55,176 nt of DNA, from the NCBI GenBank assembly GCA_947258515.1, contig CAMYIO010000019.1:1-55176 (forward strand), in the 5' to 3' direction. Origin of the DNA: an uncultured Ectothiorhodospiraceae bacterium (GTDB lineage Bacteria; Pseudomonadota; Gammaproteobacteria; UBA9214). Shown here one piece after another: positions 1 through 10,201 of this stretch. A program made the position numbers and the translations under genes. The first letter of the stretch is position 1, and every line of letters starts with the position of its first letter. Under the pieces are notes generated by a model. That model saw only the letters and a program-made list of their open reading frames with translations. It had not been told where the DNA came from and searched no databases.

Positions 1-1844
1 CATTTGTAGCTGTAGTAACCGGCCGCATAGCCACCCCCGAATATATGCGTGAATCCGTTTTCAAAACGATTGAATGCCGGCGCTTGCAGGACGGCAACCT
101 GTTCGCGGACAGCATTCAGCGTGTCATGAATACGCGCGCCGCTTGCATGGCTGTAATCACGGTGAATGCGCAAGTCGAAGATGGCGAACTCGAGCTGCCG
201 GATCATTTGCATGGCAGACTGGAAATTCCTCGCCTGCTGCATGCGTTGGTAGAGTGTTTCGGGGATCTTTTCGCCGGATTCGAAGTGACCGGAAAACAGG
301 TCCAGTGCCTCGCGCTCCCAGCACCAGTTCTCCATGAACTGGCTGGGAAGTTCCACTGCATCCCAGGCGACACCGCTGATACCGGATACGCCGGCATAGT
401 CTATCCTTGTGAGCATGTGGTGCAGCCCGTGTCCGAATTCATGGAACAGCGTGATGACCTCATCATGGGTAAACAGCGCGGGTTTAGCACCGATCGGCGG
501 TGAAAAATTACAGGTCAGGTAGGCGACCGGGATCTGCAGCCCTGCAGTGCTGCGGCGTCGCGAAATACATTCATCCATCCAGGCGCCACCGCGTTTGTGC
601 GGGCGCGCATACAGGTCAAGATAGAATTCTCCCCGCAGTTCGCCGGCGGCATCCCGGATACGATAGAAGGCCACGTCTTCATGCCAGCTGTCGACGCCTG
701 CAACGGTCTCGATTTGCAGTCCGTATAACCGTGCCACGATGGCAAACAATCCGCTGACAACGCGGGGTTCAGGAAAGTAGGGTTTCAGCTCCTCCTGCGA
801 GATGGCATACTTCTTCTGCCGCAGTTTTTCCGAGTAGTAGGCGATGTCCCAGGCACGTAGCTCGTCATGCCCCTGGAGGTCGCTGGCAAAATCGCGAACT
901 TCTACCAGTTCTTTTTGTGCGGCAGGTCTTGAGCGCTGCGCGAGGTCTTCCAGAAAACTCATGACATGTTCGGTTGATTCCGCCATCTTGGTGGCCAGTG
1001 AGCGCTCCGCGTAGTTGCTGTACTCCAGTAATTGCGCCGCTTCGTGGCGCAGCGCCATGATCTGCTCCATGGTTTCGGTGTTGTCCCACTGGCCGGCTTG
1101 CGGTCCCTGGTCGGAGGCGCGGGTTACGTACGCCGTATACAGTTCCTCGCGCAATTCACGGTTGTCGGCATAGGTCAAAACCGGGTAATACGAGGGAAAC
1201 TCCAGTGTGAACACCCAGCCTTCCAAATCGCGCTGCGCGGCGGTTTGTTTTGCCAGTGAGCGGGCGCTCTCGGGTAAACCCGCCAGCAGCGACTCATCCA
1301 CAAGCTGTTTATGCCAGCCATTGGTGGCATCCAGCACGTTGTCACTGTACTGCGAGGTGAGACTGGAAAGTTCCTGCTGTATGCTCTTGTAGCGGTCGCG
1401 TGCCGTCTGCTCGAGCTCGATACCGGAGAGGCGGAAATCACGCAGCGCGTTATCGATAACTTTTTTCTGTGCCGTGTCGAGTCGCTGGTATTCAGCGCCA
1501 TCCGCTATTTGCCGGTAGGCCCTGAAGAGTCCCTGGTGTTGTCCCATCTCGGTGCCGTATTCACTGAGGACAGGCAGGCATTCGTTATAGGCGTCACGCA
1601 ATGATTCACTGTTCACGACCGAGTTCATATGACTGACCGGTGACCAGGCGCGATTGATGCGGTCATCCATCGCATCCAGCGGCTCAACAAGATTATCCCA
1701 GCTGTACTGGCTATGTTGCTGCAGCAATTCTTCAACCAGCTGTCGACTCTCGGCAAGCAGGGCTTCAATGGCCGGTTTCACGTGTTCCGGTTTGATCTTT
1801 GAAAAAGGTGGCAGGCCATTCTGGTCCAGCAGGGGATTTGTCAT
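1..1844 (-). CDS. prlC: Oligopeptidase A (M3 zinc metallopeptidase), C-terminus cut by window edge
   Basis: Cytosolic zinc peptidase of the M3 (thimet) family, which degrades short peptides including cleaved signal peptides. The reading frame is open from an ATG at 1844 to base 1, about 614 of the usual roughly 680 residues, so only the C-terminal end is missing. The zinc motif HEFGH lies at about residue 467 (bases 428-445), followed by GLHHMLTR and the family block SGVAWDAVELPSQFMENW. The N-terminus begins MTNPLLDQNGLPPF as in other OpdA proteins. No frameshift is seen. The carbonic anhydrase-like gene is divergent and starts about 150 bp away. Confidence 0.95.
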   Translation of the reverse strand, partial: MTNPLLDQNGLPPFSKIKPEHVKPAIEALLAESRQLVEELLQQHSQYSWDNLVEPLDAMDDRINRAWSPVSHMNSVVNSESLRDAYNECLPVLSEYGTEMGQHQGLFRAYRQIADGAEYQRLDTAQKKVIDNALRDFRLSGIELEQTARDRYKSIQQELSSLTSQYSDNVLDATNGWHKQLVDESLLAGLPESARSLAKQTAAQRDLEGWVFTLEFPSYYPVLTYADNRELREELYTAYVTRASDQGPQAGQWDNTETMEQIMALRHEAAQLLEYSNYAERSLATKMAESTEHVMSFLEDLAQRSRPAAQKELVEVRDFASDLQGHDELRAWDIAYYSEKLRQKKYAISQEELKPYFPEPRVVSGLFAIVARLYGLQIETVAGVDSWHEDVAFYRIRDAAGELRGEFYLDLYARPHKRGGAWMDECISRRRSTAGLQIPVAYLTCNFSPPIGAKPALFTHDEVITLFHEFGHGLHHMLTRIDYAGVSGISGVAWDAVELPSQFMENWCWEREALDLFSGHFESGEKIPETLYQRMQQARNFQSAMQMIRQLEFAIFDLRIHRDYSHASGARIHDTLNAVREQVAVLQAPAFNRFENGFTHIFGGGYAAGYYSYK

Positions 1845-1995
1845 TCGTTTATAACCTCGTAATTTGCGGGTGTAATGCATACACCGGGTTCGCTCGTGAA
1901 AGTGTACTGTCTGATACTATTTAGCGGTAGTTCTTTCAGGCGAGCGCAGTGTCCGGCAGCAGCCGGTATTGCCAGATAGACAGCAGGGGTATTTT

Positions 1996-2532
1996 GTGAC
2001 GGTAAGAAACTTTGAAGGCATGAAACCATGCATCGCGAAGAGTGCCTACGTGGATGAAACCGCGCTGGTTATAGGTGATGTCACGCTCGGGGAAGATGTA
2101 TCGTTATGGCCAAAGGTTGTCGTCCGCGGTGATGTCAATTCCATTTATGTCGGCGCGCGTACCAACATCCAGGATGGCACTATATTGCATGTCAGTCATG
2201 ACAGTGAGTTTGCACCCGGTGGCTTTCCACTGCACATCGGCACCGATATAACCGTCGGACACCAGGCCATATTGCATGGCTGCACCGTGGAGGACCGTTG
2301 CCTGATCGGCATGGCGGCCACGGTCATGGATGGCGTGGTTGTCCGTTCAGGTGCCATTGTCGGTGCCGGTAGCCTGGTGCCACCCGGTCGTGAGCTTGAG
2401 GGTGGCTATCTCTGGGTCGGTTCGCCTGCCCGCAAGGTACGCGCGCTGCGGCCGGAGGAAGAAGGGTTCCTGGCGTATTCAGCGGCCCATTACGTGGAAC
2501 TGAAAAACCGCCACAAAGCCGGTACCAGTTAG
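1996..2532 (+). CDS. Gamma-class carbonic anhydrase-like hexapeptide protein (YrdA family)
   Basis: Left-handed beta-helix protein of the gamma carbonic anhydrase/YrdA/CaiE group, 178 aa. Hexapeptide-type repeats run through most of the chain (GDVTLGEDVSLWP, RTNIQDGTILHVSHDS, VGHQAILHGCTVED, GMAATVMDGVVV). Histidines in HVSHDS and VGHQAILHG fit the family's metal ligands at the trimer interface. The GTG at 1996 is preferred because AGGGGT lies five bases upstream; a further in-frame codon at 1969 and an ATG at 2020 are alternatives. Enzymatic activity is unproven for many YrdA proteins. Its stop overlaps the convergent aroE stop by 4 bp. Confidence 0.88.
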   Translation: MTVRNFEGMKPCIAKSAYVDETALVIGDVTLGEDVSLWPKVVVRGDVNSIYVGARTNIQDGTILHVSHDSEFAPGGFPLHIGTDITVGHQAILHGCTVEDRCLIGMAATVMDGVVVRSGAIVGAGSLVPPGRELEGGYLWVGSPARKVRALRPEEEGFLAYSAAHYVELKNRHKAGTS

Positions 2533-3347
2533 GATGGATGGCGTATTTCCTCTATGACCGGGCGGGTATCCGGCCGCACGGCGCGCCACAGATAAAATGA
2601 TTCGGCGGCCTGTTCCACCAGCATGCCCAGGCCATCCAGGCAGCGTGCTGCACCGCGCTGCTGTGCCCAGTCCATGAAGGCAGTGGGCCTGTCAGCGTAC
2701 ATCATGTCGTAACAGCAGCTGTCTGTTGTCACGACACTGTCCGGCAGTGCAGGTACCTGTCCTGCCAGGCTGGCGGCCGTCGCATTGATGATGAGATCGA
2801 AATGCTGGCCGGCGACGTCTTCCAGCCCGCAGCCCTCGGTATGGCCAAGATCACAGAACAGGCGTGCCAGTTCGACTGCCTTTTCAGGGGTGCGGTTGGC
2901 GATTACCAGCAGCGCCGGCTTTTCCAGCAGCAGCGGTTCGATAACGCCACGTGCGGCACCACCGGCGCCAACCAGTAATAAACGTTTTTGTTGCAGCGTG
3001 CTGCCGTGGTTGTGTAACAGGTCACGTACCAGGCCGGCGCCATCGGTGTTGTCTCCGAAGTGCTTCCCGGATGGATCCAGCACCAGGGTGTTGACCGCAC
3101 CGGCACGTTCGGCGCGGCCGCTGCGTGTCTGCGCCAGCGACCAGGCCTCTTCCTTGAGCGGTACCGTGATATTCAGGCCTTTGCCGCCGGCGTCAAGGAA
3201 TTCGCCAACGGCCGCCGCCAGCTTTCCGGACTCGACCCGGATGGCCTCGTATTGCAGTTGCTGGCCGGTCTGATGGGCAAACAGTGCATGGATGCGGGGT
3301 GACTGGCTGTGGGCAACGGGGTTGCCCATGACGGCATAACGATCCAT
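2529..3347 (-). CDS. aroE: Shikimate dehydrogenase (NADP+)
   Basis: Reduces 3-dehydroshikimate to shikimate with NADPH in the chorismate pathway. The 272-aa length is normal. The N-terminal substrate domain carries GNPVAHSQSPRIH, the catalytic Lys in NITVPLKEEA and the catalytic Asp in GDNTDGAG. The Rossmann domain begins with LLVGAGGAARGV followed by ANRTPEKA, typical of NADP-dependent AroE. The gene starts 17 bp after hemB on the same strand, so the two are probably co-transcribed. Its 3' end overlaps the convergent carbonic anhydrase-like gene by 4 bp. Confidence 0.97.
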   Translation of the reverse strand: MDRYAVMGNPVAHSQSPRIHALFAHQTGQQLQYEAIRVESGKLAAAVGEFLDAGGKGLNITVPLKEEAWSLAQTRSGRAERAGAVNTLVLDPSGKHFGDNTDGAGLVRDLLHNHGSTLQQKRLLLVGAGGAARGVIEPLLLEKPALLVIANRTPEKAVELARLFCDLGHTEGCGLEDVAGQHFDLIINATAASLAGQVPALPDSVVTTDSCCYDMMYADRPTAFMDWAQQRGAARCLDGLGMLVEQAAESFYLWRAVRPDTRPVIEEIRHPS

Positions 3348-3364
3348 TTCCGTGGGTGGGCCTG

Positions 3365-4474
<1,110 letters not shown>

Positions 4475-4552
4475 TTACCGCAATGTGCGTGTAAGCTCGG
4501 TTCACCTGGAGCGGTTAAAATAACCACTCCTGCAGGTCTTCCCGGTGAAGTA

Positions 4553-5491
4553 ATGAATGTCATACTCAGTGTCTGCAGCTTCATCGCCAACCGGCTGGCC
4601 CTGCTTACCCTGCTGGGTGCCGTGCTGGCGTATGTCCATCCGCCACTGTTCCTGGTCTTCAAGTCCAGCTTTCTGTGGTTCTTCGCGGCCACGATGTTTG
4701 CCATGGGCATTGTGCTGGATACGGATGAACTGCAGCAGACCCTGCGCAGGCCCTGGCAAATTGGCCTGGGCGTCATGACGCAATTTACGGTGATGCCACT
4801 GTTGGGGTTTGGTCTGGCATTACTGAGTCCACTGTCTGCGGAACTGAAGCTGGGTTTTATCATCGTCGCCTGCGCGCCCGGTGCCATGGCGAGTAACGTC
4901 ATGGTCTATCTCGCCGGTGGCGCCGTGGCATTTTCGGTGGCCATGACAACCGTGGCGACGTTTCTTTCGCCGCTACTCACACCGCTGCTGGTCGAGTTGC
5001 TGGGTGGCGAACTGTTGCTTATTCCCTTCTGGCCGATGATGGAAACCATCATCCTGACCGTGGTGCTGCCCCTGGTTGCAGGTATGTCGTTACGTGGCTA
5101 CCTGGGGCGCAACCTGGAGGCGGCGCGCAGTGTCTCGCCGGCAGTGGCTGCGGTTGCGATTATCATCATCTGCAGCTATGCCGTGGCAGCCAACCAGGCA
5201 CGCATTGCCACCGTAGGGGCTGGGATCATAGCCCTGGTGGTGTTGCTGAATGCACTGGGGTATCTCGCTGGCTGGTGGCTGGGACGATTGTATGGTTTTG
5301 ATGGACAGCACCGGCTCACGCTGGCGATTGAAATCGGCATGCAGAATGCCGGTCTGGGTGTGGCGCTGGCGCTGGCGCATTTTTCGCCGCAAACCGCTCT
5401 GCCGGGGGCCTTGTTTGCCGTGTGGTGCATTCTTACGGCAACGGGCGCCAGTGCCTGGCTGAGGCAGCATGGCGACTTGCTGAAAACATAA
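4553..5491 (+). CDS. Bile acid:sodium symporter (BASS) family transporter
   Basis: Integral inner-membrane protein of 312 aa with about nine to ten hydrophobic helices. Family hallmarks are FAATMFAMGIVLDTDEL in the third helix region, CAPGAMASNVMVYLAGG in the substrate/Na site, and AIEIGMQNAGLGVALALAHF near the C-terminus. The family co-transports organic anions such as bile acids, pantoate or pyruvate with sodium; the substrate here cannot be told. It starts at the ATG at 4553. It is monocistronic, with a rho-independent terminator about 230 bp downstream that may belong to a separate small RNA. Confidence 0.9.
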   Translation: MNVILSVCSFIANRLALLTLLGAVLAYVHPPLFLVFKSSFLWFFAATMFAMGIVLDTDELQQTLRRPWQIGLGVMTQFTVMPLLGFGLALLSPLSAELKLGFIIVACAPGAMASNVMVYLAGGAVAFSVAMTTVATFLSPLLTPLLVELLGGELLLIPFWPMMETIILTVVLPLVAGMSLRGYLGRNLEAARSVSPAVAAVAIIIICSYAVAANQARIATVGAGIIALVVLLNALGYLAGWWLGRLYGFDGQHRLTLAIEIGMQNAGLGVALALAHFSPQTALPGALFAVWCILTATGASAWLRQHGDLLKT

Positions 5492-5721
5492 AAATAATTA
5501 TTAAAACAGCAACTTGTAATCTGATCGCCGCCTGCAATGCTGGCGCAGAATCAAGGCTAAAGATCTCCCAACTGTCGCCGATGACCTTACCAGACAGTGA
5601 TACTACAGTGCACTGTGACATGGTTCCCGAAAGTAGAATGCAGGTCAGGAACCATCTCAGAGTAGATTTTGTCATGCACAGTAGCAGTAAAGGCTCCTCC
5701 GACGCTGAAAAGCGTTTTCAA
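5492..5721 (+). ncRNA. Structured intergenic stretch ending in a terminator: possible small RNA or long 3' UTR
   Basis: The stretch between the BASS gene and hemF has no convincing protein gene. It contains a perfect 12-bp palindrome (5605-5616) and a hairpin with eight perfect base pairs, ATGGTTCC at 5620-5627 pairing with GGAACCAT at 5648-5655. It ends at a strong plus-strand terminator. This is consistent with an sRNA or a processed 3' UTR, but no known RNA family was recognised and no promoter was defined. Confidence 0.25.
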
Positions 5722-5745
5722 CCCGCCGCAAGGCGGGTTTTTTTT
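5722..5745 (+). terminator. Rho-independent terminator
   Basis: The stem CCCGCC / GGCGGG with a GCAA tetraloop is followed by eight T residues on the plus strand. It would end transcription from the BASS gene or from the structured stretch upstream. The orientation is wrong for hemF, which reads the other way. Confidence 0.88.
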
Positions 5746-5814
5746 GCCCGCAGGGAGGGTTGTGCAAGGGGCAGGGATGTTGTTACGTCAAGGTGCTTAG
5801 TAATGAATTTAGGC

Positions 5815-6747
5815 TTACTGCTGTGCCAGCCAGTCTGTCGGTTTCAGAAACACATCATAGAGTTCGGCTTCTGCCGTGTCGGGCCCGGGGTGCCAGTCGT
5901 AACGCCAGGTCACTTCCGGTGGCAGTGACATCAGAATGGCCTCGGTGCGACCGCCGGATTGCAGGCCAAACAGGGTGCCGCGGTCATAGACCAGGTTGAA
6001 CTCCACATAGCGGCCGCGGCGGTAACGCTGGAACGCCTTTTCACGCTCACCGTAGGTGATGTCCTTGCGTCGTTCAACAATGGGCAGGTAGGCCGGCAGG
6101 TAATGATTGCCAATACTGATCATCAATGAGCAGCACTTTTCGAAGCCACCTTCATTCAGATCATCAAAGAACAGGCCGCCTATACCGCGCGGTTCATTGC
6201 GGTGCTTGAGGTAGAAATAGTCATCACACCATTGTTTGTAACGTGGATAAACGTCCTCACCAAAGGGTGTGCAGGCCTCCTTCGCCAGCCGGTGCCAGTG
6301 CACGGCATCTTCCCTGAAGCCATAGTAGGGAGTCAGATCAAAGCCGCCACCAAACCACCAGACCGGATCGGCATCCGGTTTTTCCGCAACGAAAAAACGT
6401 ACATTTGCATGTGATGTCGGTACATAGGGATTATGCGGATGAATCACCAGCGATACACCCATCGCCTGAAAGGAGCGGCCGGCAAGCTCGGGGCGTGTGG
6501 CAGTCGCCGATGCGGGTAATTCTGCTCCGTGCACGTGCGAAAAATTGATGCCGGCTTTCTCGAATACATCGCCACCTTCCATGACACGTGAACGGCCACC
6601 TCCGCCTTCATCACGCGTCCAGCTGTCTTCACGGAACGCGCCGCTGCTGTCCAGTTTCTGCAATGCATTGCAGATGGTGTCCTGCAGCGTCACAAGGTAG
6701 TTACGTACCAGTTCAATCTGCGCGGTGCCAATTTGAGTGTCAGCCAT
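5815..6747 (-). CDS. hemF: Oxygen-dependent coproporphyrinogen III oxidase
   Basis: Oxidative decarboxylation of coproporphyrinogen III to protoporphyrinogen IX using O2, in the cytosol. At 310 aa it is the usual length. Signature stretches include [66 protein letters not shown] and the C-terminal [13 protein letters not shown]. The O2-dependent enzyme implies at least partly aerobic growth. tsaC starts upstream on the same strand, 38 bp away, so the two may form a short operon. Confidence 0.98.
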   Translation of the reverse strand: MADTQIGTAQIELVRNYLVTLQDTICNALQKLDSSGAFREDSWTRDEGGGGRSRVMEGGDVFEKAGINFSHVHGAELPASATATRPELAGRSFQAMGVSLVIHPHNPYVPTSHANVRFFVAEKPDADPVWWFGGGFDLTPYYGFREDAVHWHRLAKEACTPFGEDVYPRYKQWCDDYFYLKHRNEPRGIGGLFFDDLNEGGFEKCCSLMISIGNHYLPAYLPIVERRKDITYGEREKAFQRYRRGRYVEFNLVYDRGTLFGLQSGGRTEAILMSLPPEVTWRYDWHPGPDTAEAELYDVFLKPTDWLAQQ

Positions 6748-6785
6748 TACGGTTACCTGTCCTGGAGTGTTTGCTTGTGCGGGAT

Positions 6786-7343
6786 TCAGGTGTTTCCGCG
6801 CAACAGTTCGCCCGTCAGGCCATTGCGTATCTCGCTGGGTCTGTTGGTGCTGCCGTGCATTCCGTGCAGAATGTAGTCCAGCTGTCCGTTAAATGCCTTG
6901 CGTACGGCAAGTGGACTGGTCGCGGGCGGTTTGCCGTGAATGTTGGCGCTGCTGGAAACCAGTGGCCCACCCCAACACTCGCAAAGCGTGAAGGTAACCG
7001 GGTGATTACTCACCCGGAAAGCCAGTGAGTCATGCCTGCCGCGCAGCCAAAAAGGTATTTCCGGCCGGCAGGGCAGTACCCATGTGACGGGGGACTTGCG
7101 TGCTTGCGTGACACGTCTTCTGGTCACCGTGCTCAAGGGCAACAACAGCGGCTGCAGTTGTTCAAAATGACTGGCGACGAGGATAAGACCCTGATCAATA
7201 TTGCGCTGCTTCAGGTCAATCAGGTGCAGCGCAGCGTGGCCATTGAACGGATCGCACCCCAGGCCGTATAGCGTTTCTGTCGGATAGGCGATAACGCCAC
7301 CGGCATCGAGCTGACGGACGGCTTCCCTGATATGCCAGCTCAT
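6786..7343 (-). CDS. tsaC: Threonylcarbamoyl-AMP synthase (TsaC/YrdC family)
   Basis: Makes threonylcarbamoyl-AMP from Thr, bicarbonate and ATP for t6A37 modification of ANN-decoding tRNAs. The 185-aa length matches the short TsaC type without a Sua5 C-terminal domain. The YrdC fold is shown by [30 protein letters not shown] and [17 protein letters not shown]. It lies in the conserved neighbourhood with topA, smg and dprA, all on this strand, with a gap of 45 bp from topA. Confidence 0.95.
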   Translation of the reverse strand: MSWHIREAVRQLDAGGVIAYPTETLYGLGCDPFNGHAALHLIDLKQRNIDQGLILVASHFEQLQPLLLPLSTVTRRRVTQARKSPVTWVLPCRPEIPFWLRGRHDSLAFRVSNHPVTFTLCECWGGPLVSSSANIHGKPPATSPLAVRKAFNGQLDYILHGMHGSTNRPSEIRNGLTGELLRGNT

Positions 7344-7388
7344 GATGTCGCGCTATCGGACCCTTGTCACATCGAGCATTAACGCGGG

Positions 7389-9680
7389 CTAGGCCTCAAC
7401 GTTTTCCGCAGTGGCCAAGGGTTCATCCCAGGGTTCGACGAATTTGCAGTCCTGCTGCGGACAGACGCGTTGCGTACCGGAACGCTTGGTGGTCTTGATA
7501 GACGTGATTGGCCAGTGACATTGCGGACAGGGCTGTGCCAGTGGCTGGTTCCAGATGGCGTATGTGCAATCGGGATAGCGCTCGCAGGAGTAGAAGATTT
7601 TACCACGCCTTGATTTGCGTTTGAGGATGTTGCCTTTCTTGCATTCCGGACACTGCACACCGGTATCTTCCGGCTTTTCCAGTGGCTCGATAAATTTGCA
7701 ATTAGGGTAATTGCTGCAGCCGATAAACTTGCCATAGCGGCCGGAGCGGATGATCAGATCAGAATCGCATTGCGGGCAGCTGCGGCCTTCGACCACTTCC
7801 GGTGCCGCGCTTTCATGGGATTCATCAACATTGCGCGTGTATTTACAGTCCGGGTAGCCGGAACAACCGATAAAGAAACCGCCGCGGCCCAGACTCATTT
7901 GCAATTGCTTGCTGCATTCCGGGCATTTCTCTTCAATGGGTTTCGGATAGGGTCGCGAATAGTCCTTGCCCAGAAGCCGGTTGAACGGTTTCCAGAACTC
8001 GTTCATTAACGGAATCCATTCTTTTTCTCCGCGTGCAACGGCATCCAGCTCGTCTTCCAGACCGGCGGTAAAGTCATAGTCCACATAGGAGGTGAAATTG
8101 TCGGTCAGGAACTCGATAACGACACGGCCGACGTCTGTCGGATAGAAACGTTTCTTCTCGAGAGTGACATATTCGCGTGCCTGCAATGTGGAGATGATGG
8201 TGGCGTAAGTCGACGGGCGTCCGATGCCATGTTCTTCCAGTGTCTTGACCAGGCTTGCCTCCGAATACCGGGGTGGAGGCTCGGTAAAATGCTGGTCGGC
8301 GCGAATTTCATTCAGTGTACAGCTGTCACCTTTTTCAAGGGGCGGCAGCATCGTTTCATCGCCGCCACTTTTTTTGTCATCCACGCCTTCCTGGTAGACC
8401 GCCATGAAACCAGGGTCGACGATGGTTGATCCATTGGCGCGAAACAGGTTGCCCTCGCCACATTTGAAGTCCACGCTTACGGTATTAATGGTCGCGTGTA
8501 TCATCTGGCAGCTGATGGTGCGTTTCCAGATCAGGTCATAGAGCTTGAACTGTTCTGCAGATAAATATTTTTTGATTTCCTCCGGTGTATTGCGAATGGA
8601 GGTGGGCCGGATTGCCTCGTGGGCTTCCTGGGCATTTTTTGCCTTGGTTTTATAGGTGCGTGCTTCGGCAGGTAACGCGTTTTTGCCATAGCGTTCCGGT
8701 ATGAATGCACGCAGTTCATCCAGTGCATCCTGCGCGAGGTTTACTGAATCGGTACGCATATAGGTAATCAGGCCGGCCGTGTCGCCGCCGATTTCCATAC
8801 CTTCATAGAGTTGTTGTGCGACGCGCATGGTGCGGCTGGCGGTAAACCCCAGTTTGCGCGAGGCTTCCTGTTGCAGTGTCGAGGTTGTAAACGGTGCGGT
8901 CGGGTTGCGCTTGCGCTGTTTCTTTTCAACAGTCTCGACGATCAGCTTGCCATCGGCTGCCTTGAGCAACTCGTCCCTGGCATTGCGGGCGCTGCTTTCA
9001 TCAGTGATAGAAAACTGCTTGAGTTTTTCACCATGCAATTGCGTCAGTCGCGCAACAATTGCCTGGCCATCATGTGCAAGATCGCTCTCCAGCGTCCAGT
9101 ATTCGCGTGCCTTGAAATTTTCTATTTCTATTTCGCGCTCTACAATCATCCGCAGTGCCGGCGTTTGCACGCGACCGGCGGAGAGTCCGCGGCGAATTTT
9201 TTTCCATAGCAGGGGTGACAGGTTGAAGCCGACCAGGTAATCCAGGGCGCGCCGTGCCTGTTGTGCGTTGATAAGCTCTGTTGACAGTTCCCGCGGATGT
9301 TCAATCGCCTCGTTGACGGCGCGCTTGGTAATTTCGTTGAAAACAACACGGTGAACCGGCTTTTCCATGATAGCTTTTCGGTCCCTGAGCAATTCACACA
9401 GATGCCATGAAATGGCCTCGCCCTCGCGATCAGGGTCAGTTGCCAGGTAGAGGGCATCTGATTTTTTCATTGCCTTGACGATGGCATCGACATGCCTTGA
9501 ATTGCGGTCGATCATCTGGTACTTCATGGCGAAGTCCTGTTCGGTGTCGACGGCACCTTCCTTGGGAATCAGATCACGGACGTGACCATAGGATGCCATG
9601 ACGTCATAGTCTTTCCCGAGGTACTTCTTTATGGTCTTGCACTTGGCGGGTGACTCAACGATTACGAGGTTTTTGCTCAT
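7389..9680 (-). CDS. topA: DNA topoisomerase I (type IA)
   Basis: Relaxes negative supercoils by single-strand passage. It is 763 aa. The N-terminal TOPRIM domain (LVIVESPAKCKTIKKYLG and DPDREGEAISWH) is followed by the type IA core with the active-site tyrosine in GLITYMRTDSVNL at about residue 310. The C-terminus has Cys4 zinc modules near residues 590-740 (CPECSKQLQMSLGRGGFFIGCSGYPDC, CPQCDSDLI, CPECKKGNIL, CPQCHWPI), as in E. coli TopA. The start is a canonical MSKNLVIVESPAK. Confidence 0.98.
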   Translation of the reverse strand: MSKNLVIVESPAKCKTIKKYLGKDYDVMASYGHVRDLIPKEGAVDTEQDFAMKYQMIDRNSRHVDAIVKAMKKSDALYLATDPDREGEAISWHLCELLRDRKAIMEKPVHRVVFNEITKRAVNEAIEHPRELSTELINAQQARRALDYLVGFNLSPLLWKKIRRGLSAGRVQTPALRMIVEREIEIENFKAREYWTLESDLAHDGQAIVARLTQLHGEKLKQFSITDESSARNARDELLKAADGKLIVETVEKKQRKRNPTAPFTTSTLQQEASRKLGFTASRTMRVAQQLYEGMEIGGDTAGLITYMRTDSVNLAQDALDELRAFIPERYGKNALPAEARTYKTKAKNAQEAHEAIRPTSIRNTPEEIKKYLSAEQFKLYDLIWKRTISCQMIHATINTVSVDFKCGEGNLFRANGSTIVDPGFMAVYQEGVDDKKSGGDETMLPPLEKGDSCTLNEIRADQHFTEPPPRYSEASLVKTLEEHGIGRPSTYATIISTLQAREYVTLEKKRFYPTDVGRVVIEFLTDNFTSYVDYDFTAGLEDELDAVARGEKEWIPLMNEFWKPFNRLLGKDYSRPYPKPIEEKCPECSKQLQMSLGRGGFFIGCSGYPDCKYTRNVDESHESAAPEVVEGRSCPQCDSDLIIRSGRYGKFIGCSNYPNCKFIEPLEKPEDTGVQCPECKKGNILKRKSRRGKIFYSCERYPDCTYAIWNQPLAQPCPQCHWPITSIKTTKRSGTQRVCPQQDCKFVEPWDEPLATAENVEA

Positions 9681-9716
9681 AGAAATCTGTTAGCGGCAGA
9701 CGGATTGGCCAGCGTG

Positions 9717-10190
9717 TCAGTGCAGGCAGTTTGCGTTGTCATCGAACACCAGGTCTTCGACCCAGGTGTAGGCCGCTTCCTGACCGGGTTGGTTAAACAG
9801 CACCATCAGGATGACCCACTTGAGTTGGTCAAGGTCGAAATCCTCGCTCTCCAGTGCCATGGCACGATCTATTGCCAGTTCACGACTGGCCGGTGTCAGC
9901 ACACCCATCTGTTCCAGGAACAGGATAAAACCCCGACAGGTGGTATCGAGCCGTTCCATTTCATGGCTTGAGAACAGGCGCATGGAGCGCTCGGCCTGCA
10001 TGCTGGGTGGATTATCTTCTCCAGACAATCCCTCCATCCACAGGAAGGCGCGATCGATTTGCAGTGCCGGGAAACCTGCCTGACTGAGTTCCTGCTGAAC
10101 AATGTCGCGATCCGGTGTCATCGAACCGTCATCGTCCATATAGTAATTTTCGAACAGATACATGAGGACGTCGAAGACGTTTTCTTTCAT
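9717..10190 (-). CDS. smg: Smg family protein (DUF494)
   Basis: 157-aa member of the Smg/DUF494 family, which sits next to dprA in many gamma- and betaproteobacteria. It begins MKENVFDVLMYLFENY, as family members do, and ends with the conserved WVILMVLFNQPGQEAAYTWVEDLVF. The chain is acidic and helical with no catalytic motif. The family's biochemical role is not established. It lies 11 bp from dprA on the same strand, so co-transcription is likely. Confidence 0.93.
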   Translation of the reverse strand: MKENVFDVLMYLFENYYMDDDGSMTPDRDIVQQELSQAGFPALQIDRAFLWMEGLSGEDNPPSMQAERSMRLFSSHEMERLDTTCRGFILFLEQMGVLTPASRELAIDRAMALESEDFDLDQLKWVILMVLFNQPGQEAAYTWVEDLVFDDNANCLH

Positions 10191-10201
10191 ATTTTAACCT
10201 G

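Noticed and set aside
5433-5675. 80-aa minus-strand frame with an apparent signal peptide (MTKSTLRWFLTCILLSG)
   Set aside because: It overlaps the BASS gene 3' end; the nearest GGAGG is 18 bases before the ATG, too far; the second half is in the shadow of the transporter. The structured RNA/terminator reading fits better.
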